Source of the DNA: Halocatena marina
Lineage (GTDB): Archaea > Halobacteriota > Halobacteria > Halobacteriales > Haloarculaceae
DNA length: 64,000 bases
Direction of reading: 5' to 3'
Assembly: GCF_025913575.1 (NCBI RefSeq)
Contig: NZ_CP109785.1
Coordinates: 2,418,001-2,482,000, forward strand
The notes under the pieces were generated by a model. It worked only from the letters and a program-made list of their open reading frames with translations, made no database searches and was not told where the DNA came from. The number at the start of each line of letters is the position of its first letter. Position 1 is the first letter of the stretch. The translations under genes were made by a program, and so were the position numbers. This document shows, piece after piece, positions 27,764 to 36,577 of the stretch.

Positions 27764-28756
27764 ATGATCTCAAAGGGCTGTGAACAGTGTGCCGAGGGCG
27801 GCAAGATGGTGCTGTTCGTCTACGGATACTGTGACCAGCGTGATTGCTTTTACTGCCCGCTCGGTGAGAATCGCAAGAACGTCATGGACGTGTACGCCAA
27901 CGAACGGCTGATCGAAGAAGACGAGGACATAATCCGCGAGGCAAAGCGCATGGACGCCCTCGGAACATCGATCACCGGAGGAGAACCACAAGAAGTCCTC
28001 AACCGTACCTGCCGATACCTGTCTCTATTGAAAGATGAATTCGGAGAGGATCATCACACGCACCTGTATACTGGTATTACGGGCGGTCGGGAGAACATGC
28101 GTCGGCTCGCGTCCGCCGGTCTCGACGAGATCAGGTTCCACCCACCGTACGAACTGTGGGGCGATCTCCACGGGACCGAGTGGGAGGATATCCTGTACAT
28201 TGCCCGTGAAGAAGGACTCACACCCGCGTTCGAGATTCCCGGCATTCGGGCCGAATCGGAGTTCCTCACGTTTCTCGATGAGGGCGCAGCGGAGTTCTGT
28301 AACATCAACGAGTTCGAGATGAGCGACGGAAACGCACAACGAATGAAAGAACAGGGCTATGAACTCCGCGATGGCCACATGAGTGCCGTCGAAGGGAGTC
28401 ACGATGTGCTCGAAGAGATGGGCGAGCACGAGCGCGTCTACTTTTGTACCAGCGTGTTCAAGGACGCTGCCCAACACCGCAATCGTCTGAAACGAATGGC
28501 GCGCAATGTTCAACGGCCGTTCGATGAGATAACAGACGATGGAACCCTCGTCTATGGGAAGACGTGGTTGACAGAAGCAGAACTGCAAGCACTCGGTGTC
28601 CCTGAAGAGTACTATACGGTGAAGACGGACCACGTCGAGCTCGCGTGGTGGCTTTTAGAGGAGCTCATCGAAGAAGGCGATGCGGGACGTGGCGAAGTCG
28701 TTGAGCAGTACCCGACTGTGAACGGAACCGTCGTCGAGCGAACGCCGTTGGCGTAG
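27764..28756 (+). CDS. Radical SAM protein with CX4CX2C motif
   Basis: A 330-residue radical SAM enzyme. The cluster motif is GYCDQRDCFYCPLGE with Cys23, Cys28 and Cys31, spaced CX4CX2C in place of the usual CX3CX2C. TSITGGEPQ follows as the SAM-binding GGEP element. Two further Cys at 6 and 9 near the start may hold metal. The C-terminal part ends in a helical WWLLEELIEEGD segment. It resembles an archaeal group related to pyruvate formate-lyase activases with no known substrate. It stands alone between unrelated genes. Confidence 0.85.
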   Translation: MISKGCEQCAEGGKMVLFVYGYCDQRDCFYCPLGENRKNVMDVYANERLIEEDEDIIREAKRMDALGTSITGGEPQEVLNRTCRYLSLLKDEFGEDHHTHLYTGITGGRENMRRLASAGLDEIRFHPPYELWGDLHGTEWEDILYIAREEGLTPAFEIPGIRAESEFLTFLDEGAAEFCNINEFEMSDGNAQRMKEQGYELRDGHMSAVEGSHDVLEEMGEHERVYFCTSVFKDAAQHRNRLKRMARNVQRPFDEITDDGTLVYGKTWLTEAELQALGVPEEYYTVKTDHVELAWWLLEELIEEGDAGRGEVVEQYPTVNGTVVERTPLA

Positions 28757-28807
28757 CGCCGGTAGCTTCGTGAGATGGGATCTATCGATTGAGTATAGCT
28801 TTGTACA

Positions 28808-29176
28808 CTATACTAGCGCTTTCATGTCTTCCACAAACTGTTCTGTGTTCTCGAACATCTCATCGAGATCACCTTCGATCGGATCGTGTTCGTAGTCCGC
28901 TGTCTGTCGTCGCGTTCTCATCGCGTTTAGAAAGCGGCCATCATCGCGGCTTGCTTCGTTTTCCATTACGATCTCTTCTCAGAAATCAGATACGACTCCG
29001 TTGTGTGTCGTCGGATCGAATCCTCGCGTATGGAGTACGGCTATTGCTGCGTGAAAACAAGCGTAGTAGAGTCGATTTACGATCGCTCGATCTGTTCCGC
29101 CGGTCTGTCGAAGCTTGGTGGCATCAGCCAACGCCTCGTTGGCCCGCTCGAATTCCTCTGTCGTGTACTCATCCAT
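28808..29176 (-). pseudogene. HEPN-domain toxin gene interrupted by an in-frame stop
   Basis: Reading from ATG at 29176, 65 residues of a HEPN domain (FERANEALADATKLRQTGG, NRLYYACFHAAIAVLHTRGFDPTTHNG) end in a TGA at 28979-28981. In the same frame, with no shift, the rest of the domain continues for 56 more codons to TAG at 28808: EEIVMENEAS, then RDDGRFLNAMRTRRQTADYEHD and a C-terminal helix. A single change, for example GGA to TGA, explains it. The part lost after the stop carries the RX6H-like segment (RQTADYEH) expected to be the RNase site. It overlaps the antitoxin gene by 8 bases. Confidence 0.8.
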
Positions 29177-29495
29177 ATAATCGACCCTCTCTCCGTACGT
29201 TTCGCAGAAATGGAAAATCCTTCCGAGACTCAAATTTCTCTCTCGTTTTGATGTGTGGACTTATCACAACGCCGTGTTCGAGACCGATGTCGAACGCTAG
29301 GGCGTAGAGCGTCTCCGCCTCCTCAGTCGTTGTAAGAATCACAAGAATATCGACATCGGAATGTTCGGTCGCCTCGCCTCGTGCTGTACTCCCGTAGAGG
29401 ATAATTTCGTGAATATCATCCCCGAGTACTTCCTTCGCTCCCTGCGCGAACGCCTCAAATGCTCGTTCTCGCTGTCGGGTCGCTTGTGTACTCAT
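29169..29495 (-). CDS. MNT-family nucleotidyltransferase antitoxin
   Basis: A 108-residue minimal nucleotidyltransferase. It has the family signature GS at 35-36 (LYGSTARGEATEHSDVDILVI) with the metal-binding DVD at 47-49. In MNT-HEPN (type VII) toxin-antitoxin pairs such proteins attach AMP to the HEPN toxin and silence its RNase. Its stop overlaps the ATG of the broken HEPN gene. The antitoxin itself looks intact. Confidence 0.85.
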   Translation of the reverse strand: MSTQATRQRERAFEAFAQGAKEVLGDDIHEIILYGSTARGEATEHSDVDILVILTTTEEAETLYALAFDIGLEHGVVISPHIKTREKFESRKDFPFLRNVRREGRLYG

Positions 29496-29552
29496 AATAA
29501 GCCCTTAGACGGCCAGTTATTCAATCTCTTGGGTGAATACGCAAAGACCAGT

Positions 29553-29771
29553 ATGATTCCTCCGATGGTGTCCGAATCAACAGTCGAGAACTTCACCATG
29601 ACCGCGTTGGTCGACTCCGATGGGTTAGTTCGATCAAGTACGTACGAAATAACGTATACGACCAGTGAAGGAGAGACACACAGCAGGACGGGTTCGATCC
29701 GGTTCAACGGCGCCGATACCACGACGGTTACCGAACCCGCGTGGGTCGAGGAGGCACAAGCCGAAAGCTAA
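29553..29771 (+). pseudogene. C-terminal remnant of a haloarchaeal lipoprotein gene
   Basis: Seventy-two codons encode a beta-rich tail (FTMTALVDSDGLVRSSTYEITYT, then TTTVTEPAWVEEAQAES) that looks like the end of a common haloarchaeal lipoprotein family with a repeated DGLV and closing PxW-EA pattern. There is no signal peptide, lipobox or first half. The upstream bases already belong to the MNT gene promoter. It is best read as a leftover from an earlier insertion or deletion at this spot. Confidence 0.5.
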
Positions 29772-29778
29772 CTAACAA

Positions 29779-31812
29779 TCAGATCTCCGACTCGAGCAGT
29801 TCGATATCCCCGACGATATCGTAGGGATCGTCTCCTGCACGAATTCCTTCCAACATGACGAACGCCGCTTTCGGTGCGAGGAAGTGCCGACAGATCACTC
29901 TTCCGAGTGGCGTCGCGGTCGCCCCGTCGATGAAGTCGTACTGGATGAGTTTTCCGAGCGCGTGTTTCGTCGGCACATCTCCGATCATTCGGTCGTTGAG
30001 ACGCTTTGCACCTCGACCGGCAACAACGATGTTCGCAAGCGTCTCTTCGACGGCCGCTGACTCGTCGTAGGGCGTCACGACTGACTCCATCTCTCCTTTA
30101 AGAAGTTTGAACGCTACCTCATCCTCGGTCATTCCCATGGAGTTATGGTACGTGCCATCGGGTTCGACGAGGAGGTAGACGGTACCTTCGTCGTGGAAGT
30201 CAGGACGTCCCGCGCGTCCGAGCATCTGACTGAACTCCTGCACCGAAAGCCACTCGATGCCCATTGCAAGCGAGTCGAAAATGACCTGCGATGCAGGAAA
30301 GTCGACGCCAGCGGCGAGCGCGGCGGTCGTCACAACGGCAGCGAGCTCCTGATCTGCGAATTTCCGCTCGACCGTCTTTCGGCGCTTATAGTCCAGCCCA
30401 GCGTGATACGGCGCACTATCGTACTCCAGCGACCGACTGATGGAGTGACAGCGCCGCCGTGAATTGGTGAAGATGATGGTCTGGCCGCGATAGTCTTTCG
30501 ACGATTTCGTATCGAATGCACGTCTAACGAGCTTGTTCTCGATATCCGATTTATCGTGCCCGTCCGTGAACGTAACGTGGCGCTCAATAGGAACTGGTCG
30601 CTCCTCGAACTCAATGAGTGTCGCATCGAGCGCGCCCGCGAGCTGTTTGGGGTTGCCTACAGTCGCGGAGAGATACACCCACTGCGTGTCCCCCTTGTCC
30701 TGCTCACAGTAGTGTTTCAAGCGGGAAATGAGGCCATCGAGACGGTGACCGCGTTCGGTTTCCCCAAGGGTGTGAACTTCGTCAATGACGACAGTGCCGA
30801 TATCACCGAGATCCTTCCCGGTGCGAAGAGCGTGGTCGATCCCCTCGTAGGTCCCGACAATAACGTCCGCACCGGGATTGAAGCCCGCACCACCATCACG
30901 GATACGGCTCGCCCCAACCCGAATTGTCACGTCTACGAGAGAGCCGTACGCTTCGTCGAACTGTTCGTGTTTCTGGTTCGCCAGCGCGACGAGTGGGACG
31001 AGAAAGAGCATCTTTCCCTCCCCAGAGAGGATACGATCGATACCGGCGAGTTCACCGATAAGCGTCTTCCCTGTCGCGGTCGCACTCACGACGAGCTGAT
31101 CGCGTCCCGAGAGGACGCCGTTTCTGACCGCGAGACTCTGGACTGGGAGGAGCTGCTCAAACTGTTCGGTGATGAGCGATGCGAGCTTCGGATTGAGATC
31201 AAGCGCATCAGTCGGGACGGGATCGACCGCATCGACCGTGGAGCTAATCTCATCAAACTTCGTAAGTTCGGGGTCGAGACGGCCTTTCAAGAGGTTCACT
31301 ATCCGATCGAGATCGCCGATCTCGACTAACAGATCTTCGAGACGCTCGCGGGCACCGGACTGGAGACTCCGGTAGTTGAGCTCCCGTTCGAGTTCGCGCT
31401 TTGCACAATCGAGACAGATGTGTTCACCGTCGGCACGAATATCCGTCTCACTCGTTAGCGGTGAGTATCGACCCGCGCTCGCGCAGTATCGGCACGTCCG
31501 AACGACCTTTGCACCGAGCTGATAGCCGTCCAGCATCGATCGAATCTGATCGCGTCCGTTCCGTGATGTCTGCTCGGAGATACGGATGCGCGTCGCGCGT
31601 CGTGCGATGTCGACGAACTCCTCGGGCCGACGGAGGTCTTCACCCGACCCTTCACTCACACGAAACCGAGCCGGACGAGGTCCGGCATTCGTCTCTTTCA
31701 GCTCAAGAATCGCCTGCAGCAGCCGCTCGTTATCACGGGTAACGACGACAGTGTAATCGTCGGACCGTTCGTGGAGGAACAGGGTGTCGACCGCCGAAAC
31801 CTGCTGAGACAC
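29779..31812 (-). CDS. Ski2-like DEAD/DEAH helicase with DUF5814 N-terminus
   Basis: A 677-residue helicase. The N-terminal 200 residues are a haloarchaeal extension with a zinc-type pair of CxxC motifs (CRYC and CLDC). The helicase core has VVSATATGKTLIGE (Walker A), IDEVHTLG (box II), YLSATVG (III), and QMLGRAGRPDF (VI), the Ski2/Hel308 style. It likely acts on DNA or RNA in repair. The gene starts with GTG at 31812. It abuts the lipoprotein remnant at its 3' end. Confidence 0.92.
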   Translation of the reverse strand: MSQQVSAVDTLFLHERSDDYTVVVTRDNERLLQAILELKETNAGPRPARFRVSEGSGEDLRRPEEFVDIARRATRIRISEQTSRNGRDQIRSMLDGYQLGAKVVRTCRYCASAGRYSPLTSETDIRADGEHICLDCAKRELERELNYRSLQSGARERLEDLLVEIGDLDRIVNLLKGRLDPELTKFDEISSTVDAVDPVPTDALDLNPKLASLITEQFEQLLPVQSLAVRNGVLSGRDQLVVSATATGKTLIGELAGIDRILSGEGKMLFLVPLVALANQKHEQFDEAYGSLVDVTIRVGASRIRDGGAGFNPGADVIVGTYEGIDHALRTGKDLGDIGTVVIDEVHTLGETERGHRLDGLISRLKHYCEQDKGDTQWVYLSATVGNPKQLAGALDATLIEFEERPVPIERHVTFTDGHDKSDIENKLVRRAFDTKSSKDYRGQTIIFTNSRRRCHSISRSLEYDSAPYHAGLDYKRRKTVERKFADQELAAVVTTAALAAGVDFPASQVIFDSLAMGIEWLSVQEFSQMLGRAGRPDFHDEGTVYLLVEPDGTYHNSMGMTEDEVAFKLLKGEMESVVTPYDESAAVEETLANIVVAGRGAKRLNDRMIGDVPTKHALGKLIQYDFIDGATATPLGRVICRHFLAPKAAFVMLEGIRAGDDPYDIVGDIELLESEI

Positions 31813-31867
31813 GGACCCTACTACCCGGCGGGGCTATTTGACTGTCCCGAACTCGATGCACCGTTCA

Positions 31868-32764
31868 TCAGAGACGGGCGTCGAGATCGAGGTACGATTC
31901 AAACGTCGTCAGACTCTCTAGAGCGACACCGAACGCCTCAATGTCGTTCGAATCGGTGGTGTTGTCCATACGGAGTGATTTCGCTTGGTCGGCACCCATT
32001 GGGGCGCCCGGAAGCGGACCGACGACAGTGAGACCGATATCGACGAGCTGCATCGGGATCGGAACGATCGTCACCGACTGTCCACTCGCTCGGTAGACGA
32101 GTTTGGTAACGTCCGCGAGTGTGAGCATTTCCGGGCCGGCAATTTCGTAGGTCCCGTCGAACGCGTCGTCTTCGATCGCATCAGCGAGTATCGGGACGAG
32201 GTCACCAACCCAGATGGGCTGGAACCGAGTACGCGTCCCCCCGCCTGGCAGTCCCGTTACAAACGGCGTGGTGAGTTGTTTTGTGAACGAGACAAATTCT
32301 CCACCGTCACCAAACACGATTGACGGACGAATGATGACGTGGTCGAGAGTGGCATTTCTGATGACGGCTTCGGCCTGACCCTTCGCTTTGATGTATGCTG
32401 TGTCGCCGTTCGGGTCCGCCCCGAGTGCGCTCATCTGAACGATCCGACCAACGTCGTTCTCTTGTGCCGCGCGAACGATGTTTTCGGTCCCGCCGAGATG
32501 GACGTCAAAGTGCTTTCTGTCGCCGCCACTCGGTTTGAACAGCGGCGAGAGGGCGACCAAATTGACGACAACATCCATCCCATCGAACGCAGGCGCGATT
32601 GAATCGTACGCAGTGACATCACCCATCGCCGTCTCGACGCCGTCGGAAAGATTTGTCTCACTTGGAGTGCGCGAGAGTGCGATCACGTCATGACCGCGCG
32701 AGTCTAGTTCATTGCACAACGCCGTCCCGATAAAGCCGCTCCCACCGACGACTAGCACACTCAT
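31868..32764 (-). CDS. NAD(P)-dependent epimerase/dehydrogenase (NDUFA9-like)
   Basis: A 298-residue short-chain extended dehydrogenase. GGSGFIGTALCNELDSRGHDV is the nucleotide-binding loop. YIKAKGQAEAVIRNA holds the Tyr-Lys-type catalytic segment, where the usual YxxxK appears as YIKAK. The C-terminal helical part (EIAGPEMLTLADVTKLVYRASGQ) is that of atypical SDRs related to NDUFA9 of complex I. In haloarchaea these are usually stand-alone genes. The substrate is unknown. Confidence 0.9.
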   Translation of the reverse strand: MSVLVVGGSGFIGTALCNELDSRGHDVIALSRTPSETNLSDGVETAMGDVTAYDSIAPAFDGMDVVVNLVALSPLFKPSGGDRKHFDVHLGGTENIVRAAQENDVGRIVQMSALGADPNGDTAYIKAKGQAEAVIRNATLDHVIIRPSIVFGDGGEFVSFTKQLTTPFVTGLPGGGTRTRFQPIWVGDLVPILADAIEDDAFDGTYEIAGPEMLTLADVTKLVYRASGQSVTIVPIPMQLVDIGLTVVGPLPGAPMGADQAKSLRMDNTTDSNDIEAFGVALESLTTFESYLDLDARL

Positions 32765-32945
32765 AGTATCATATTTGTTCGATAAAGACGTAAAACTATC
32801 GTGCGAATACAATCGGTTTCAGTCTACTGAGAAGACTGTTGTACAGAGTAGCAATACGGGAATGCATGAAACTCAGTTGCATGTTCTCTCAGAGAGGCAG
32901 TTCTGAGACCGTACTGTCTTACTATGAGACCCTCGTATCCGAAGT

Positions 32946-33527
32946 ATGCTTATCACGCTCGAAGGTATCGATGGAGCCGGTAAGACGACAGTGCAAGAGG
33001 CGCTTGAAGCGACTGTCGACGCCGTATTCACAGGGGAACCAACTAGCTCGTGGTACGGAGAAAGCGTCGCTCGGTCGTTGGCTGACAACGAGGCGGATCC
33101 ACTCGCCGAACTGTTTCTCTATACGGCAGATCACGCAGATCATCTCGCTCGGGTAATTCGTCCAGCACTCGATCAGGGTGAAGTCGTTATCTCAGATCGC
33201 TACTCGGACTCACGATATGCGTATCAGGGAGCCAGTTTGGAGGGTGTCGTTCCGCGACCGATGGAGTACATACGTGGGATTCATCAACCATTCACTCGTC
33301 CGCCAGACGCTACGATCTACCTCGATATCTCCCCAGAAGAAGGTGCAAAGCGCGCGGGTGCGAGTGATAAATTCGAACAAGCGGGCTATCTCACAGCCGT
33401 TCAGGAAAACTACGAGCGACTGATCGGATACGATCCCGATCGCTTCATTCGGATCAATGCCGAACGCTCGCCTGAAGCGGTCATCGAGGATGTCGAACGA
33501 GCGATCGAACGGCTGCTAGAAGGGTAA
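32946..33527 (+). CDS. tmk: Thymidylate kinase
   Basis: Phosphorylates dTMP to dTDP. The 193-residue P-loop kinase begins MLITLEGIDGAGKTTVQEAL (Walker A 7-14). It has the DRY-type segment VISDRYSDSRYAYQGASL and the LID region SPEEGAKRAGASDKFEQAGYL. A run of other genes separates it from any nucleotide-metabolism neighbour. The 180 bases upstream contain only the divergent promoter of the epimerase. Confidence 0.95.
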   Translation: MLITLEGIDGAGKTTVQEALEATVDAVFTGEPTSSWYGESVARSLADNEADPLAELFLYTADHADHLARVIRPALDQGEVVISDRYSDSRYAYQGASLEGVVPRPMEYIRGIHQPFTRPPDATIYLDISPEEGAKRAGASDKFEQAGYLTAVQENYERLIGYDPDRFIRINAERSPEAVIEDVERAIERLLEG

Positions 33528-33609
33528 CAGGGCTTCTTGTCGTTTGTCCCCAAGAATCCTCTATGAATACGAACGCGACACTACCCACTCCTCGACGCTC
33601 TCGATCACC

Positions 33610-33834
33610 TCAGCGTCTGTAGCCGCCGTCGGTGAGAGTGACGCCGTCTCGACGATCATCAAGGATAGAGAATGTATCGTCAATCGCACGGTGTTGCCGT
33701 ACAAGCAGTCGATCGACTGCTTCGGATGCGACTTCCTCCACGGTTACACCGCGCTCGATAGCGATCTGTCGGAGAGACTCGTATTCGTCCTCCGTCAGTT
33801 CGATGTGCACCCGTTTTCTCTCATCTTCTCCCAT
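33610..33834 (-). CDS. Ribbon-helix-helix-like small protein (orphan antitoxin-like)
   Basis: A 74-residue protein with a ribbon-helix-helix profile: a basic strand (KRVHIELTEDEYESLRQIA) then two helices (RGVTVEEVASEAVDRLLV). Such proteins are transcription factors or antitoxins. No toxin gene follows; only 82 bases separate it from the convergent tmk end. In another minus-strand frame those bases encode a short stop-ended stretch (AEVIESVEEWVVSRSYS) that could be the end of a lost partner. Confidence 0.55.
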   Translation of the reverse strand: MGEDERKRVHIELTEDEYESLRQIAIERGVTVEEVASEAVDRLLVRQHRAIDDTFSILDDRRDGVTLTDGGYRR

Positions 33835-33986
33835 ATTCGTCTCAATTATCCCCCGACACATAATTTTTCTGTATATCAAATGTATTTATAAATCAAAACG
33901 TGTGTTTAATTGTATCAGTCGACGTGCTCGGAGGGCGAGCACAAAGTCCTCCTGAAGCACTTGCTCACTTGCTATCGTTCGTGTTA

Positions 33987-34298
33987 CTATTTCGTTGGTA
34001 GCGTAACCTCCTCGGGTGCGGGCATCCAGAAGTAATCGAACGCGATTCCGATAGTAACCGGCAGTACAACGAGGAGGCCGATCACGAGTCGTGGACTTCC
34101 GATATCGAATCCAAAGCCGGCTGCGCTCATGATTTGCGTAAGGATCACGAGAACCGGAGGGATGATTAAGAGGGCGAACACCACCGGACCCCAACTCGTT
34201 TTGAGTCGGACGCGGAAAAAGCGAGTCATCAGCGCCGTAATGGCGGTATTGACGCCGATCATGACGAGTAGTTGAATGACATCGACGACCGAAACCAT
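33987..34298 (-). CDS. Hypothetical three-helix membrane protein
   Basis: A 103-residue protein with three hydrophobic segments (about residues 5-25, 37-58 and 70-90) and a polar end. Similar small membrane proteins are widespread in haloarchaea without a known job. It is divergent from the E1-alpha gene, with 80 bases between the starts. Confidence 0.75.
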   Translation of the reverse strand: MVSVVDVIQLLVMIGVNTAITALMTRFFRVRLKTSWGPVVFALLIIPPVLVILTQIMSAAGFGFDIGSPRLVIGLLVVLPVTIGIAFDYFWMPAPEEVTLPTK

Positions 34299-34378
34299 AT
34301 GTGTGGTTTGATTTCTGTCCTCTTTGTCGTGTCGAAGGCCACCGCAACGTCTTTCAGCGTTTGTGCCGATTCGCTTGC

Positions 34379-35395
34379 ATGCACCGGGTCATTGACGAGG
34401 GGGATCTTGCGTCAACGTCGTTCGATATTGAGGAGGCACGCGCGCTCTTGAGAGACATGGTTCGTGCACGAACGTTCGACGATCGGGCGCTCTCGCTCCA
34501 ACGGCGAGGATGGATGAGTGGATATCCACCTTTCCGTGGTCAGGAAGCGTCACAGGTCGGAGCCGCCCACGCGATGGGCGAAAACGATTGGCTCGTGCCG
34601 ACGTACCGATCGAACGCGATGCAACTCGCCCGTGGTGTTCCACCGAGCGATATCCTTCGCTTCCGTCGGGGACATCCCGAGTACCATTCAGATCATCAGA
34701 TTCCCATCTTTCCACAGGCGGTCCCGATTGCCACACAGACACTCCACGCTGTCGGTATTGGAATGGCTCGAAACTATCGACACGGAGACGATGCCCACGC
34801 TGTTCTCTGCTACCTCGGTGACGGTGCAACGAGTGAGGGGGATTTCCACGAAGCGCTCAATTTCGCGGGCGTATTCGACGCTCCAGTCGTTTTCTTCTGT
34901 GAGAACAACCACTGGGCCATCAGTCTGCCCCGCAATCGCCAGACAGCAGCGGACAGTATCGCTATCAAAGCCGAGGCGTACGGATTCGAGGGCAAGCAGG
35001 TTGATGGCAACGATCCACTTGCTGTGCGATCGTCCGTCGAGAGCGCGCTCGAAACCGCCCGAGCAGGCAGTCCAATCCTCATTGAGAGTCTCACGTACCG
35101 TCAAGGAGCGCATTCGACGAGCGACGACCCAGACCGATATCGTGATGACGTCGATCTCCCTGAATGGCGTACCGCCGATCCGATCGAACGCTTCGGGACG
35201 TATCTCCGCGAACAAGACGCTATCGACGACGAGTTCATTCCCACCGTCGAAAACGAAGTTCGTGACGAGATCAGCGACGCTGTCTCGACAATCGAAGAGA
35301 CCGAGACGACAGATCCGTCCGATGTCTTCGACTTCGTCTACGCAGATCTCACGCCGCGGCTCCGAGAGCAACGAGCGTCGATCCAATCACGATAA
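34379..35395 (+). CDS. Thiamine-diphosphate dehydrogenase E1 alpha subunit
   Basis: A 338-residue alpha chain of a 2-oxoacid (pyruvate or branched-chain) dehydrogenase E1. It shows YPPFRGQEASQVGAAHA, the thiamine diphosphate motif GDGATSEGDFHEALNFAGVF ending with the NN-type FFCENNHWAIS, and the loop TYRQGAHSTSDDPDRYR. The beta subunit, E2 and E3 genes are not next to it, so it is an orphan and its oxoacid cannot be named. ATG at 34379 was preferred over an earlier start whose residues are Cys-rich and not family-like. Confidence 0.9.
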   Translation: MHRVIDEGDLASTSFDIEEARALLRDMVRARTFDDRALSLQRRGWMSGYPPFRGQEASQVGAAHAMGENDWLVPTYRSNAMQLARGVPPSDILRFRRGHPEYHSDHQIPIFPQAVPIATQTLHAVGIGMARNYRHGDDAHAVLCYLGDGATSEGDFHEALNFAGVFDAPVVFFCENNHWAISLPRNRQTAADSIAIKAEAYGFEGKQVDGNDPLAVRSSVESALETARAGSPILIESLTYRQGAHSTSDDPDRYRDDVDLPEWRTADPIERFGTYLREQDAIDDEFIPTVENEVRDEISDAVSTIEETETTDPSDVFDFVYADLTPRLREQRASIQSR

Positions 35396-35430
35396 CCAGA
35401 ACAGCTCAAAAATTCGTGGGCATTAACCCG

Positions 35431-35703
35431 TTAGATCGCGTCATCAGGATCGTGTTTTTCCTTCATCCGGGTGACTTCGTCCGCGTACTGTTTCCGGGTT
35501 TTTTCATCTACAAGTGCGAGATTATCCTGTTCGACGAGGAGGCTTGCACTTGTCTCCCGCTCTGAACCGCTGAAACTCGTCACTGCTCGCTCTTTGCGGA
35601 ATTCGTACCGGCCGTCCATCGTTGCGTAGGTGAGAATGATGAGGTTCTGTTCGTCGTCGGAGTATGTGCGTTCAACGAGCCAGACGCGTTCCATTTCGTC
35701 CAT
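35431..35703 (-). CDS. Hypothetical acidic haloarchaeal protein
   Basis: A 90-residue soluble protein, strand-rich at first (ERVWLVERTYSDDEQNLIILTYATMDGRYEFRKERA) and helical at the end (DEKTRKQYADEVTRMKEKHD). No known domain, signal or membrane segment. The composition and the TTGTATA box upstream (35723-35729 region) support a real gene. The ATG at 35694 is an alternative start. Confidence 0.65.
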   Translation of the reverse strand: MDEMERVWLVERTYSDDEQNLIILTYATMDGRYEFRKERAVTSFSGSERETSASLLVEQDNLALVDEKTRKQYADEVTRMKEKHDPDDAI

Positions 35704-35817
35704 GATGTTTTGTTGGATTTCCGTATACAAAACTACCATCAGTGTCCGCTACGAGAGACACCGGCAGTCACTGATCCGGTGAGCAGAGTTATGTGTCTCG
35801 CTTGGTTTAGAGTACTC

Positions 35818-36498
35818 ATGCGCTTTGTTATCATCGGCGGCGGGCGTGTCGGAAAGCGGACAGCCCGTGTTCTCGAAGGGGAAGGCTACGATGTGTCGAT
35901 CCTCGAATCGAGTGCCGAGCGGGTCGATCGACTCCGCAAAGAAGGATTCGACGCCGTACAGGGGGACGGCAGCGAGGAGAGCGAACTTCTCGGACTCGAT
36001 CTCGATAGCGCAGATGGCGTCGCTGCACTCACGGGAAGTCTTACTGTTAACGTCATCGCCTGTCTGATCGCCAAAAGCTACGATTGCCGAACCGTGCTTC
36101 GTGTCGATAGTGATTACTACGAGTACCTGTGTCGCAAATACGCGACTGAGATCGACGAAGTGATCTACCCAGAACGGCTCGGTGCCATCGCTGCCAAGAA
36201 CGCTCTTTTAGGCGGCAGCATCCGCGCTATCGCAGATATTGCTCAAGAGATTCAGCTCGTTGAGCTGACGGTGACTGAAGAATCGCCGATGCGGGGGTAC
36301 ACTCTCTCAGAACTTGAGCTCCCAGCCAACTCACGTCTCCTCGGGTTCGGTAAAGCAGGCGATTCGATCCACCTCCCTGCCGAAGATGAATCGCTCGAAC
36401 TCGGCGATCGGCTTGTCGTTATTGCTAACTTCGATGTCCTCGCCGATGTCCGCCGCATCATCGTTGGCGAAAGCGACAGCCAAGCCGCAGCAGTCTGA
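35818..36498 (+). CDS. TrkA-type potassium channel regulatory protein
   Basis: A 226-residue TrkA/KTN protein. RCK-N Rossmann domain: MRFVIIGGGRVGKRTARVLEGEGYDV, with the acidic residue after strand 2 typical of NAD(H) binding. From about residue 145 a C-terminal RCK-C domain (VELTVTEESPMRGYTLSELELP). These proteins gate K+ transporters through NAD(H) or nucleotides. No Trk/Ktr membrane subunit is adjacent. ATG at 35818 begins the first strand, so the 36 upstream codons were dropped. Confidence 0.92.
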   Translation: MRFVIIGGGRVGKRTARVLEGEGYDVSILESSAERVDRLRKEGFDAVQGDGSEESELLGLDLDSADGVAALTGSLTVNVIACLIAKSYDCRTVLRVDSDYYEYLCRKYATEIDEVIYPERLGAIAAKNALLGGSIRAIADIAQEIQLVELTVTEESPMRGYTLSELELPANSRLLGFGKAGDSIHLPAEDESLELGDRLVVIANFDVLADVRRIIVGESDSQAAAV

Positions 36499-36577
36499 TG
36501 CAACCGGAAGTCACAGCCGCAGTATCTCATTTTTATCCCGCGTTGCAACGCTGTCTGTAGATCTGGACTGCGGTGTG

